45,726 bases of DNA from Brevibacillus fortis (GTDB lineage: Bacteria; Bacillota; Bacilli; Brevibacillales; Brevibacillaceae). Made by a program: the position numbers and the translations under genes. Under the pieces are notes generated by a model that was given only the letters and a program-made list of their open reading frames with translations, made no database searches and was not told the origin of the DNA. Positions 16,979-24,626 of the stretch are shown one piece after another. Numbering within the stretch: the first letter of the stretch is position 1; every line of letters starts with the position of its first letter. Where the stretch lies: positions 1-45,726 of the forward strand of contig NZ_PXZM01000032.1 in NCBI RefSeq assembly GCF_003013395.1, read 5' to 3'.

Positions 16979-17548
16979 TTAGACCCCGTATTTCAAAATA
17001 ATATGGATCACAACAACATCGTCGGATTGATTTATATATGAATGCATGCCATCTGCACAAAAACTAATCGAATCATATTGATTCAAGGTGTATGACTCAT
17101 TATTAACATTGATAGAAAGGGTTCCTGACATTACTGTCGCAATTTCCGTTGTATTGTGATGATGCTTCTCTGGATAGTATGAGCTATTCGGTTGTAAATA
17201 AGCTCTATACGTTTCAATTTCATTACTTACGTTTTGAAAGATTGGCTCAATTACCCAATCTTTATTATCCCCAGCAATTCTGAGTCCCTTCCCAGCCCGG
17301 GACAGATTCACACTGTTTTCGGTTGAGAATAAAGCCAAGAGTGGTATAGATAAGCATTTCGAAATCTTCCACAACACCCCGATTGTTGGATTAGTTTCTC
17401 CACGTTCAATATTTCCAAGTGTCAGTTTGCTCACACCCGATAATTCTGATAAATCTTCAAGGCTCAAATGTTTCTCTTTACGAAGTTTTTTTAATACCCC
17501 ACCAACCTGTAAAACAACTTGTTTTGGATCATCGGTTTCTAGATTCAC
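16979..17548 (-). CDS. XRE-family regulator with C-terminal cupin sensor domain
   Basis: A 189-aa transcription factor. Residues 15-70 are an XRE helix-turn-helix (LSLEDLSELSGVSKLTLGNIERGETNPTIGVLWKI). Residues about 110-185 are a cupin-2 domain with the metal-site pattern H-H-H followed by E in HHHNTTEIATVMSG. The start is GTG at 17548, with AAGGGAGG at good spacing; the upstream open frame to 17632 lacks one. It is encoded on the same strand as the MFS gene, which lies downstream after a hairpin, a common regulator-exporter pairing for this class. Confidence 0.9.
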   Translation of the reverse strand: MNLETDDPKQVVLQVGGVLKKLRKEKHLSLEDLSELSGVSKLTLGNIERGETNPTIGVLWKISKCLSIPLLALFSTENSVNLSRAGKGLRIAGDNKDWVIEPIFQNVSNEIETYRAYLQPNSSYYPEKHHHNTTEIATVMSGTLSINVNNESYTLNQYDSISFCADGMHSYINQSDDVVVIHIILKYGV

Positions 17549-17706
17549 TTTAAGCCTCCCTTTGCAATATGGATGGAAACTATAAAAAAAATTTGCTATT
17601 AGCATTTTATTTACTATAGTGGATGAAATCATACTAAATATACCAGATCATCAATCATTAAGGGTTGCATCCAACAAAATTCAAGATGAAAGCTACACTC
17701 ACATTG

Positions 17707-17729
17707 TTTAGGAAAGGAGACTTCCTAAA
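17707..17729 (+). promoter_or_regulatory. Hairpin presenting the ribosome binding site in its loop
   Basis: TTTAGGAA (17707-17714) and TTCCTAAA (17722-17729) are perfect 8-bp arms. The loop is AGGAGAC, which is the ribosome binding site of the next gene, and the last arm base is the A of its ATG. Confidence 0.5.
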
Positions 17730-17953
17730 TGAGCTTCGAACTAGTAATAAACCTCTTTTGCATCGGAATTCTACCTGTCATTACTGCACCGATCCTACTC
17801 TGTTATGCATTTTACCGTGATAAGCAGCGGTTGTTTCGGATTTGGCTTTTCCTGATGCTTGCATCCCTCATCTTCACGGCCTTCTTTAGTTATTTTTGTT
17901 GGGATACGATTACCTACCTCTTCGAGATCATTTCAGCTGGACTTAATCATTGA
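17729..17953 (+). CDS. Small membrane protein, function unknown
   Basis: A 74-aa hydrophobic protein with two predicted helices (about 5-28 and 36-58) separated by the basic loop FYRDKQRLFR. The start follows GGAAAGGAG, held within a hairpin. No family is recognised and no neighbour suggests a role. Its membrane-protein character and good initiation region favour a real gene. Confidence 0.55.
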   Translation: MSFELVINLFCIGILPVITAPILLCYAFYRDKQRLFRIWLFLMLASLIFTAFFSYFCWDTITYLFEIISAGLNH

Positions 17954-17994
17954 TTTACCATGAAAAACTTTTGAGTACATACCAACGAGTACCT

Positions 17995-18462
17995 CTATTC
18001 CCTTATCAACTTTCTAATTTGAGAGTCATACTCCTCTGGTTGAAACGTCATACTTGGTACTTTTTCAAGCCACTCTACTTTTGTCCCTATATTTTCAAAA
18101 CTGTTAATCAAATCTTCCCTCGTGCATTGGTCGATACCCATTCGCTCCCACTTAATAATGCCCTCAAATCTTACAACTTCAACGATAATTAATGTGCACC
18201 ACAAGTCACAATCGTCGGGACACATCAATATGGGAAGCATTTCTCTCTGCTTGAATGAAAGATATCGGCTTCGCACAAAAGCCTTCTCTCTTGGTTCATC
18301 TATCCAGTCTAGAATAGTCGGAATCAATCCGTCCAAATGATGGTTGGGGTAAAGAGAATGAACGATAACATCAAGTGGGACCTCATCAATCAAGACACAC
18401 TCATGTTCACTATCGCAGTATTTACTTGTCATCTTCTTCACTTCTATTTTATTCAGTGCCAA
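17995..18462 (-). CDS. Uncharacterised protein, 155 aa
   Basis: A cytoplasmic, acidic protein without membrane segments. It has a compact, conserved-looking core (MLPILMCPDDCDLWCTLIIVEV, about 85-105) rich in cysteine and aspartate, then KWERMGID and GTKVEWLEKVP. I recall similar small proteins in Bacillales but cannot name a family; an immunity-like role is possible but unsupported. The best start is TTG at 18462, which has GGAGGG eight bases upstream; the ATG at 18432 has only a weak site. It lies downstream of the desR terminator. Confidence 0.7.
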   Translation of the reverse strand: MALNKIEVKKMTSKYCDSEHECVLIDEVPLDVIVHSLYPNHHLDGLIPTILDWIDEPREKAFVRSRYLSFKQREMLPILMCPDDCDLWCTLIIVEVVRFEGIIKWERMGIDQCTREDLINSFENIGTKVEWLEKVPSMTFQPEEYDSQIRKLIRE

Positions 18463-18502
18463 CTGAGTAACCCTCCATCCACGGCTCCGCCGAAATACAA
18501 TA

Positions 18503-18530
18503 AAACCCTTCCTGCCAAAACAGAAAGGGC
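18503..18530 (-). terminator. Terminator of the des-desK-desR operon
   Basis: Arms at 18506-18514 and 18521-18529 form a 9-bp stem (one G-U) followed by TTTTATT on the minus strand. Confidence 0.75.
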
Positions 18531-18547
18531 CTCCTCCAGCTGGTCTA

Positions 18548-19147
18548 CTACTTAAACCAGCCTTTTTCCTTGGAATGCATAATCGCTTCAATTCGATTGC
18601 TCACACCGAGTTTATCTAAAATGACGGAGATGTAATTCCGCACAGTCCCTGTCGTAATGTACAGCTGGCTGGCAATCTCCTTGGTGTTCTTCCCGTCTGC
18701 GATCAAGACCAGGACTTCCTTTTCCCGCTCCGTCAGCGGATTCTCCTGCCCGTATGCTTCATCAACCAACTCAGGGGCGTATATCCGTCTGCCCGCCATA
18801 ATGCTGCGAATTGAGCTGGCCAACTCTTCACTCGGACTGTCCTTGAGCAAGTAGCCGTTTGCGCCTGCCTTCAGAGCTCTTTCGAAGTAACCTGGGCGAG
18901 CAAAGGTTGTCAGAATCATCACCTTGCAGCCGCTGCCTTTCAATTCCTCAGCAGCGTCTAATCCGCTTTTGACCGGCATTTCGATATCCATGATACAAAT
19001 GTCGGGTTGATGCTGATGCACGAGTTTGACGGCATCCTCACCATTACTGGCTTTCCCGACGACCTGCATATCCTCTTCCAAATCCAGCAGGGAAGCAAGG
19101 GCGCCCAAGAGCATCCGCTGATCCTCTGCAATGACAATGCGAATCAT
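18548..19147 (-). CDS. desR: Response regulator DesR
   Basis: A 199-aa NarL/FixJ-type regulator that activates the desaturase gene in the cold. The receiver domain has Asp54 in CIMDIEMP as phosphorylation site and Thr82/Lys103-type switch residues (ILTTFARPGY, LLKDSPSEEL). The C-terminal LuxR-type HTH begins at LTEREKEVLVLIADG (about 137). It overlaps desK by 4 bases (ATGA). Order and sequence match B. subtilis des-desK-desR. Confidence 0.95.
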   Translation of the reverse strand: MIRIVIAEDQRMLLGALASLLDLEEDMQVVGKASNGEDAVKLVHQHQPDICIMDIEMPVKSGLDAAEELKGSGCKVMILTTFARPGYFERALKAGANGYLLKDSPSEELASSIRSIMAGRRIYAPELVDEAYGQENPLTEREKEVLVLIADGKNTKEIASQLYITTGTVRNYISVILDKLGVSNRIEAIMHSKEKGWFK

Positions 19148-20286
19148 CCTCCCGCCTCCTGTTCCGGTTGTTTGAAGACGTTGGGTACCCGAATCACTAG
19201 CTGTGTTCCAGCCTCCGAGGACTGGATTTCCATGCTTCCGTTGACGAATTCCAGCCGTTCCTTCATCCCACGCAAACCATTGCCTCGGTAGACCAATTCC
19301 TCCGCCATCCCGATCCCATTATCCGTTACGCTTACGACGAGATCGGTACGGGTGGGTTCGATGACGATGGAGCAGGCAGCGGCATTGCTATGCTTCACAA
19401 TATTGTTGACGGCTTCTTTCAGGCACATGCACAACACGTTTTCCGTCATCAGCGAAGTGTTGGTCAGATTCGTGTCGCCTTCCAGCATGAATTCAATTTC
19501 GGCCGCCTTGAAAATTTGCTTGATCCGAAACATCTCATCCTCTAGCCGCGTCCCACGCATTTGCGTGACCATTTCCCGTACTTCTTTCAAAGCGATTCGC
19601 GCGGTTTGCCTGATTTCCTCTATCTCCCTTCTCGCCAGAGCAGGGTTCTTGCTGATCAACTTGTTGGCCAAATCGCTTTTCAACCCAATCAAGGAGAGCT
19701 TCTGCCCCAATGTATCGTGCAAGTCGCGGGCAATTCGCTGACGTTCCTCGAGCTTGACCAGCTCCGATATTCGCTTGTTCGCATGCTCCAGCTCTCCCTG
19801 TAGCTTCTCTCGCTTATTCCAGTTGTACGTGGTCACGGGCAAGAGAATGACTGCAATCATGCTTACCAAAACGAACGGAAGCTGGCCAATCAATTGAGTG
19901 TTTTTGGTGAAAAAGCCGATGTTAACCGATATGGTGGTGCTAATCAAATGTATCGTGTACAACGTAGCAAAACCGATCTTATTCTGGATATTCCCGATAA
20001 AAAACGCCAGGAAGAGCGAGAAATACACATAGCCGAACATCAAGGTCATGGCGACGGATATGATGATCTGCACACTCGTCCAAAAGTAAATCAGCCAGCC
20101 CTTTGACAAGAAAGAGAATACATAACATACGAAAAACAGAATGATCATGATGATTCCGATCACCGCTTCGTACGTCGAAGAGGACCGGAAGATGAAATAG
20201 AATGGCAGGATGTAGAAGACAACCCACACATAAGGGCTCAAGCCCGTATTTTTTTGAAGGATGTGATACCACTTCTGTTTTTGCAT
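19144..20286 (-). CDS. desK: Membrane-fluidity thermosensor histidine kinase DesK
   Basis: A 380-aa sensor kinase/phosphatase. Residues 15-155 hold about five membrane helices beginning LSPYVWVVFYILPFYFIFRSS, close to B. subtilis DesK. A coiled linker (160-182) leads to the HisKA_3 box ERQRIARDLHDTLGQKLS with His190, then a HATPase domain with N (EAVNNIVKH) and G boxes (DNGIGM, GNGLRGMKER). The ATG at 20286 has AAGGTGG upstream; the longer TTG frame has none and does not match the family. It lies 63 bases after des. In B. subtilis it senses membrane thickening on cooling. Confidence 0.95.
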   Translation of the reverse strand: MQKQKWYHILQKNTGLSPYVWVVFYILPFYFIFRSSSTYEAVIGIIMIILFFVCYVFSFLSKGWLIYFWTSVQIIISVAMTLMFGYVYFSLFLAFFIGNIQNKIGFATLYTIHLISTTISVNIGFFTKNTQLIGQLPFVLVSMIAVILLPVTTYNWNKREKLQGELEHANKRISELVKLEERQRIARDLHDTLGQKLSLIGLKSDLANKLISKNPALARREIEEIRQTARIALKEVREMVTQMRGTRLEDEMFRIKQIFKAAEIEFMLEGDTNLTNTSLMTENVLCMCLKEAVNNIVKHSNAAACSIVIEPTRTDLVVSVTDNGIGMAEELVYRGNGLRGMKERLEFVNGSMEIQSSEAGTQLVIRVPNVFKQPEQEAGG

Positions 20287-20349
20287 GCTTGCCCACCTTT
20301 TCTTCGCCACTCTCTCAAGTGTATCGGAATTCAAAGGTTTATGGCAGGC

Positions 20350-21411
20350 TTATTTTCCTTCCAAACTCGGTTTGGAGCCTTGAAGTGCATCTATGATTGC
20401 TTCCGATTGAGCAGCAGCCAACCGCTTGAGTCCTTTGAAGCTCACAAAACGCTTGTTGCTCTCATCCCATAAATGAAACCGCAGGCACTGCACGCTGGAC
20501 GCCAGTGTAATCGTTGTCGCCATCTGAAGTGGCGGTGTCTCGTTATGTGCTTGTTCCAGGTTGTAATTCGGTACGCGCGGGCTTAAGTGATGGACGTGGT
20601 GAAAGCCAATATTCCCTGTTAACCATTGCAAAACCTTCGGCAGCTTGTAGTAGGAGCTTCCTTCTACTGCCGCTTTCACGTAGCTCCACTCTTCATCGTT
20701 CTCAAAGTACGAATCCTCATACGTATGCTGCACATAAAACAGCCAAATCCCAAACAAGGCGGAGACGAAAAAGATCGGACCTTGAATCAACAGGAATGCT
20801 TGCCAGCCAACCGCCCAGATCAAAAGCGCATAAAGACCAGCTAGCAGCACATTCGTCAAATACGTATTCAACCGCTCTTTGCGGCGAGCTCGCTTCACAT
20901 TAAAACGATACTGAAGCAAAAAGACAAAAATAGGTCCCAAACCAAACATCACGATCGGATTGCGATACAGCCGATAAGAGATTTTGCGCCAAGTAGAAGC
21001 CTCGAGATATTCATTGACAGTCATCATCCACAAATCGCCTACGCCTCGTTTGTCGAGGTTGCTGCTCGTTGCATGATGAATAGTGTGACTGTTTTTCCAT
21101 TGTTCATAAGGGACGAGTGTCAGCACACCGGTAATCGTACCAACGATGTCATTCGCCAGACGATTTTTGAAAAAGGATTGGTGGCAGCAATCGTGGCAAA
21201 TGATGAATGTACGGATAACAAAGCCGGCTGCGACGATGACGATAGGCAGCGTGAGCCAATAGGACACCGACAGACTGAGATAAGCACCGTACCAGAGTAG
21301 AATCAGCGGAACTAGCGTATTGATTAGCTGTCGGATACTCTTTTTCAAGTCTGCTTTTTCAAAGGGGGCAACATTCTTTTTCAATTGGGCAATGTTGGCT
21401 TGATGCATCAA
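20350..21411 (-). CDS. des: Acyl-lipid fatty acid desaturase Des (delta-5 type)
   Basis: A 353-aa membrane di-iron desaturase acting on phospholipid acyl chains. Three histidine boxes are present: HDCCHQSF (about 74-81), HTIHHATS (about 110-117) and HHVHH (about 274-278). Membrane segments lie at about 30-70 and 165-235. It matches B. subtilis Des closely, for example NLDKRG and AAVEGSSYYKLPK. AGGAGGAAAC precedes the ATG. First gene of the operon, behind a DesR-type palindrome. Confidence 0.96.
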   Translation of the reverse strand: MMHQANIAQLKKNVAPFEKADLKKSIRQLINTLVPLILLWYGAYLSLSVSYWLTLPIVIVAAGFVIRTFIICHDCCHQSFFKNRLANDIVGTITGVLTLVPYEQWKNSHTIHHATSSNLDKRGVGDLWMMTVNEYLEASTWRKISYRLYRNPIVMFGLGPIFVFLLQYRFNVKRARRKERLNTYLTNVLLAGLYALLIWAVGWQAFLLIQGPIFFVSALFGIWLFYVQHTYEDSYFENDEEWSYVKAAVEGSSYYKLPKVLQWLTGNIGFHHVHHLSPRVPNYNLEQAHNETPPLQMATTITLASSVQCLRFHLWDESNKRFVSFKGLKRLAAAQSEAIIDALQGSKPSLEGK

Positions 21412-21476
21412 TTGTTTCCTCCTCGATTGATGCGCACAGGGACATGTGAATTCGCCGGACGCAATATTCTATCTTT

Positions 21477-21543
21477 ATTGTAGGAAATAGCGTCTGGCCG
21501 CTGTAGTCATAAACGTCAAGTCAAGGACATGACAAATGTCATG
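21477..21543 (-). promoter_or_regulatory. des promoter with DesR-type operator
   Basis: CATGACA (21528-21534) and TGTCATG (21537-21543) form a perfect inverted repeat with a 2-base spacer. On the minus strand a -10 TACAAT (21482-21477) follows with a very weak -35 (TACAGC), as expected for an activator-dependent promoter. The operator centre lies about 65 bases upstream of the inferred start site. A weaker, partly similar half-site (ATGAC) lies between it and the -35. Confidence 0.75.
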
Positions 21544-21737
21544 GTTGAATAAATATCTGAAAATTTAAGGGGGGAAACTACAGCAAAAAGGAAGATTCCA
21601 GCGCATGAAGGATTGCTGAACTGCGCTCCTTTAATTGATTTCATTGTTTCTTAGAAATTAGTATTCCCCATTTTCCCCGTTTGGAAATCTTGAAAAGCTT
21701 CTATGATTTCTTCATGGGCAGTCTTACTTAAAACAAA

Positions 21738-21768
21738 AGACCCCATCCTTTCTTCGGATGAGGTCTCT
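21738..21768 (-). terminator. Terminator of the YfiY-like binding protein gene
   Basis: AGACCCCATCC (21738-21748) and GGATGAGGTCT (21756-21766) form an 11-bp stem with one G-U, followed by TTTTG on the minus strand. Confidence 0.75.
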
Positions 21769-21787
21769 CGCTTTGACGCTTTTTGAT

Positions 21788-22807
21788 TTACTTCACATCG
21801 AGGCGCTTCACGATGTCATCGAGCAGCAAATTCGCTGCCTTGATGCCGCCTGCTTTGTTCCAGATCGTTTCGTCTACTTGGTAAACTTGGTTGGTTTTCG
21901 CCACATTCAGAGATTTGAAGACTGGGCTATCCATCCATTTTTTCGCGTTGTTCACAACGTCAGTAGATTCTTTCGAAGGCTCCGTTACCCAGTAGAACAG
22001 GATGTCCCCGTCCATAGTGGACATACCTTCTTCGCTGATCATTTCTGCAAAGTTGTCTACGTCCTGGGAAGCTGGACGTGCGAGTCCCAGCTGATTGAGC
22101 AGCACACCGCTAAAGGTATCTTTTTGATAGATCTGTACACCTTTTTTGGAGAATTTCGCTACGGATACTTTGGTAGAAGCTTTAGGACCCAGCTTTGCTT
22201 TCACAGCAGCTACACGGTCATCGAATTCTTTCAGGACTTGCTCGCCTTCCGCCTTCTTGTTCAGTGCTTCTGCATAGAGCGTGAAGTTGCTTTTCCATCT
22301 TCCGGACAGCTCTTCAGAGAATACGGTTGGAGCGATTTTGGACAGTTGATCGTAAATCTTTTCATGACGTACTTTGTTACCGATGATCAAATCCGGGCTC
22401 ATGCTTACAATCGCTTCTAGATTCGGCTCGTTTTCGAAGCCCAACACTTCTACACCGACCATCTCATCCTTGATGTGAGGATACCAAGGATCTTCATCCC
22501 AGGATTGTACAGCAGCGATTGGCTTAACGCCAAGTGCAAGCAAAGCTTCAGTACCTTCATTTGTTAGAATAACCACGCGTTCTGGTGTTCCCTTGATTTG
22601 CGTGGTGCCCATTGCATGTTTCACTTCACGTACTTCTTTAGAATCGGCTGGTGCTGGAGTAGCCTCAGTCGTCGTTCCCGATGCAGCTGGCGCCTGTTGA
22701 GCTTGATTGGCATTGCCTCCGCAACCGGCAAGGACAACCAGCAAACACAGCGCGAAGAAGCTGGTCATGATGTGGCGCATGGTACGTAAACTGGTCTTAC
22801 TTTTCAT
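21788..22807 (-). CDS. Siderophore-binding lipoprotein (YfiY-like)
   Basis: A 339-aa extracellular iron-siderophore receptor of class III binding proteins. Lipobox VLAGC with Cys29, a Gln/Ala/Thr-rich linker, then a periplasmic-binding domain. The stretch RVVILTNEGTEALLALGVKP and PDLIIGNKVRHEKIYDQL (about 130-150) resembles B. subtilis YfiY, which binds carboxylate-hydroxamate siderophores such as schizokinen. The ATG at 22807 follows GGGGG; the upstream open frame to 22858 covers the Fur box and is not coding. It is its own transcription unit with Fur-type control. Confidence 0.9.
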   Translation of the reverse strand: MKSKTSLRTMRHIMTSFFALCLLVVLAGCGGNANQAQQAPAASGTTTEATPAPADSKEVREVKHAMGTTQIKGTPERVVILTNEGTEALLALGVKPIAAVQSWDEDPWYPHIKDEMVGVEVLGFENEPNLEAIVSMSPDLIIGNKVRHEKIYDQLSKIAPTVFSEELSGRWKSNFTLYAEALNKKAEGEQVLKEFDDRVAAVKAKLGPKASTKVSVAKFSKKGVQIYQKDTFSGVLLNQLGLARPASQDVDNFAEMISEEGMSTMDGDILFYWVTEPSKESTDVVNNAKKWMDSPVFKSLNVAKTNQVYQVDETIWNKAGGIKAANLLLDDIVKRLDVK

Positions 22808-22842
22808 ATCGAGAATGCCCCCACTTCTGCTTATCAACTTAG

Positions 22843-22892
22843 TGATAACAATTATCAATTGATAGTATATAGAGACTCCTCTTACTTTTCTA
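22843..22892 (-). promoter_or_regulatory. Promoter and Fur box of the YfiY-like gene
   Basis: Minus-strand TAGAAA (22892-22887), 17-base spacer, TATACT (22869-22864). The 7-1-7 Fur-type motif TGATAAC-A-ATTATCA (22843-22857) lies at the inferred start site and has one mismatch to TGATAAT-N-ATTATCA. Confidence 0.75.
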
Positions 22893-22924
22893 TGGACGTG
22901 ATTGTCTAATTGCCATGGACCAGA

Positions 22925-24505
22925 TTACCCCTGTGCGACTTGGAGAAAATACGCTGTGCCCCTTTGAATCGTATGCTCTCTGCCAAACGGTCCCCATGGG
23001 TCCCATTCGTGATTGGCGGGATGGTACACTTTGTTTTCCCTCACCGCACGCAAATCTCTCCACAGCGGGTTGTTCCACAGTGCTGCCACATGCTCCCGTT
23101 CGCTCCAGAACACGATGATTCTCTCCGGGTTCAATTCGATCAGATCGTTGAGCGCATTTGGTTGATAGGCCGCGTGGGTCACATTCCGGTCAGGCGCAAA
23201 TCCCAGCTTGTGATAAAACAAGTCAGCAAGGGCGTGTCCCTCTACGCCGTACAGGCGCACCTCATCCGCAAGCACGCGAATCATCGTCCATTCACCCGTG
23301 CGTGTAACCGGCAACAGTGCATCTCTTGCTTGTTTTTCCACTTTGTCGATGTGCTTGATGATTTTCTCTGCCTGACTCTCTTTCTGGAAGAGCGTCGCCA
23401 ATTTGGTTTGGTAGTCAATCCAGTTTGGATAGCCGTCAAAGGAGACCGTTCCTTTTATTTTCTCCCAGTCTCCTGCCTCCCGATTGTGGAAAAAATTCAT
23501 CCTGACAATCACATCAGGCGACAAGGTCAAAATCTCTTTCGGATCGATCAACTGCTCTGCATTCAATGCTTTTGTCCCGCGCAGCTTTTGCTGCAAATAA
23601 GAGGGAAAGCCCGTCCTCGTTTCAAAGTAGTTCGGGAAGGAGGGGGCAGCAATCGGCTGAATTCCCATCGCAAGAAAATGATCCTGCAAAAACAGCTTGC
23701 TGACCACGACTACCCGCTGGTCACTTTGCTTCATATAAATTTGCGGTGACAATCCTTCGCGTTTTTTGAAGAGTCTACTAAAATACAGCTCATCGGCATA
23801 ACCTACGCTACGAGCCACATCCTTCACACTTCCTCCAGTATGGGCAAGCAGGTCCTTGGCATGCTCCATCCGCAGCTCTGTCAAATACTCCCCAGGTGTC
23901 ATTCCCGTCGCACGTTTGAAAGCACGGCAATAAGAGCTTGGGGTCAACCCCGCCAGCTTCGGCAAGCTGCCCAATTCCAGTGACTCGCGGTAGTGTTTTT
24001 GCATGTAGGTGATGGTCTCCTCAATCGCTCCAATACCCTTTTCCTCTTTCTTTTTCTGTTCATCATGAACAACACCAAGCAGCTCGTAGAGCAGCGCTTG
24101 GCTCCGCAAAAAAGAAGAGTAGTCCCGCTTCTGTGTCAAATGAGAGAGCTCCTCCAATACCGTCAGAAACGAGGCAGGCGTAGAGACAGCCAAAACCTGG
24201 ACTTCTTTTCTCTCGGGAACGCTCTCGTGATGATTGTGTCTCGCTTCCACATAATGCAGCCTGTATATGTGCAACGGTCCTGATTGGCACCGCAATTCTT
24301 CTAACATCGTCGTCGGGCTCAACAACAAGAGCTTTCCGGTGTCGAGCACCTGCTTTTGACCATCAACCGTAATCTCTGCGCTTCCTTCTGCCACATAGCA
24401 AAGGACATGGGTATTTACCTCCACCTGGCGCAGGTGAAAATTCTTCAATCGCTGTTTGCGAAAGGCGGTCATCAAAAAGCCAGGATAATCTTGATAAATC
24501 GTCAA
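22925..24505 (-). CDS. AraC-type activator fused to a siderophore-binding domain (Btr-like)
   Basis: About 526 aa. Residues 1-150 form an AraC-type cupin sensor region, residues about 165-265 the two HTH motifs (PSSYCRAFKRATGMTPGEYL and SVGYADELYFSRLFKKREGLSP), and residues about 270-526 a cytoplasmic periplasmic-binding-like domain without a signal peptide. This is the architecture of B. subtilis Btr, which binds a siderophore and activates its uptake genes. The start is TTG at 24505, five bases after AGGATGTGA; GTG at 24514 would lie on that site. It sits between the permease and YfiY-like genes. No clear promoter separates it from the upstream terminator. Confidence 0.88.
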   Translation of the reverse strand: MTIYQDYPGFLMTAFRKQRLKNFHLRQVEVNTHVLCYVAEGSAEITVDGQKQVLDTGKLLLLSPTTMLEELRCQSGPLHIYRLHYVEARHNHHESVPERKEVQVLAVSTPASFLTVLEELSHLTQKRDYSSFLRSQALLYELLGVVHDEQKKKEEKGIGAIEETITYMQKHYRESLELGSLPKLAGLTPSSYCRAFKRATGMTPGEYLTELRMEHAKDLLAHTGGSVKDVARSVGYADELYFSRLFKKREGLSPQIYMKQSDQRVVVVSKLFLQDHFLAMGIQPIAAPSFPNYFETRTGFPSYLQQKLRGTKALNAEQLIDPKEILTLSPDVIVRMNFFHNREAGDWEKIKGTVSFDGYPNWIDYQTKLATLFQKESQAEKIIKHIDKVEKQARDALLPVTRTGEWTMIRVLADEVRLYGVEGHALADLFYHKLGFAPDRNVTHAAYQPNALNDLIELNPERIIVFWSEREHVAALWNNPLWRDLRAVRENKVYHPANHEWDPWGPFGREHTIQRGTAYFLQVAQG

Positions 24506-24540
24506 CAGACTCACATCCTTTTATCACCGGAAATAACAAG

Positions 24541-24586
24541 AAAAAGTAGACAAGCTGATTTCCGGAATCAGCCTGTTCTACTTTCA
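24541..24586 (-). terminator. Strong terminator after the fused permease gene
   Basis: Long imperfect arms at 24543-24560 and 24566-24584 (one bulge, one mismatch), with TTTTTCTTG following on the minus strand. Confidence 0.8.
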
Positions 24587-24626
24587 TCATGTTGGAGATC
24601 TTTCTATTTGGCAAGTACCTGCCTAT

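Larger units (their letters stand above)
21412..21787. other. Intergenic region upstream of des
   Basis: No gene seen. It contains the des promoter and DesR-type operator (right of 21470) and, at its far end, the terminator of the siderophore-binding protein gene. The stretch from about 21560 to 21730 holds nothing I can name. Confidence 0.7.

Noticed and set aside
21758..22420. Plus-strand frame of 220 codons
   Set aside because: It is antisense to the YfiY-like gene, and its His/Phe/Arg-rich composition is typical of a shadow frame.
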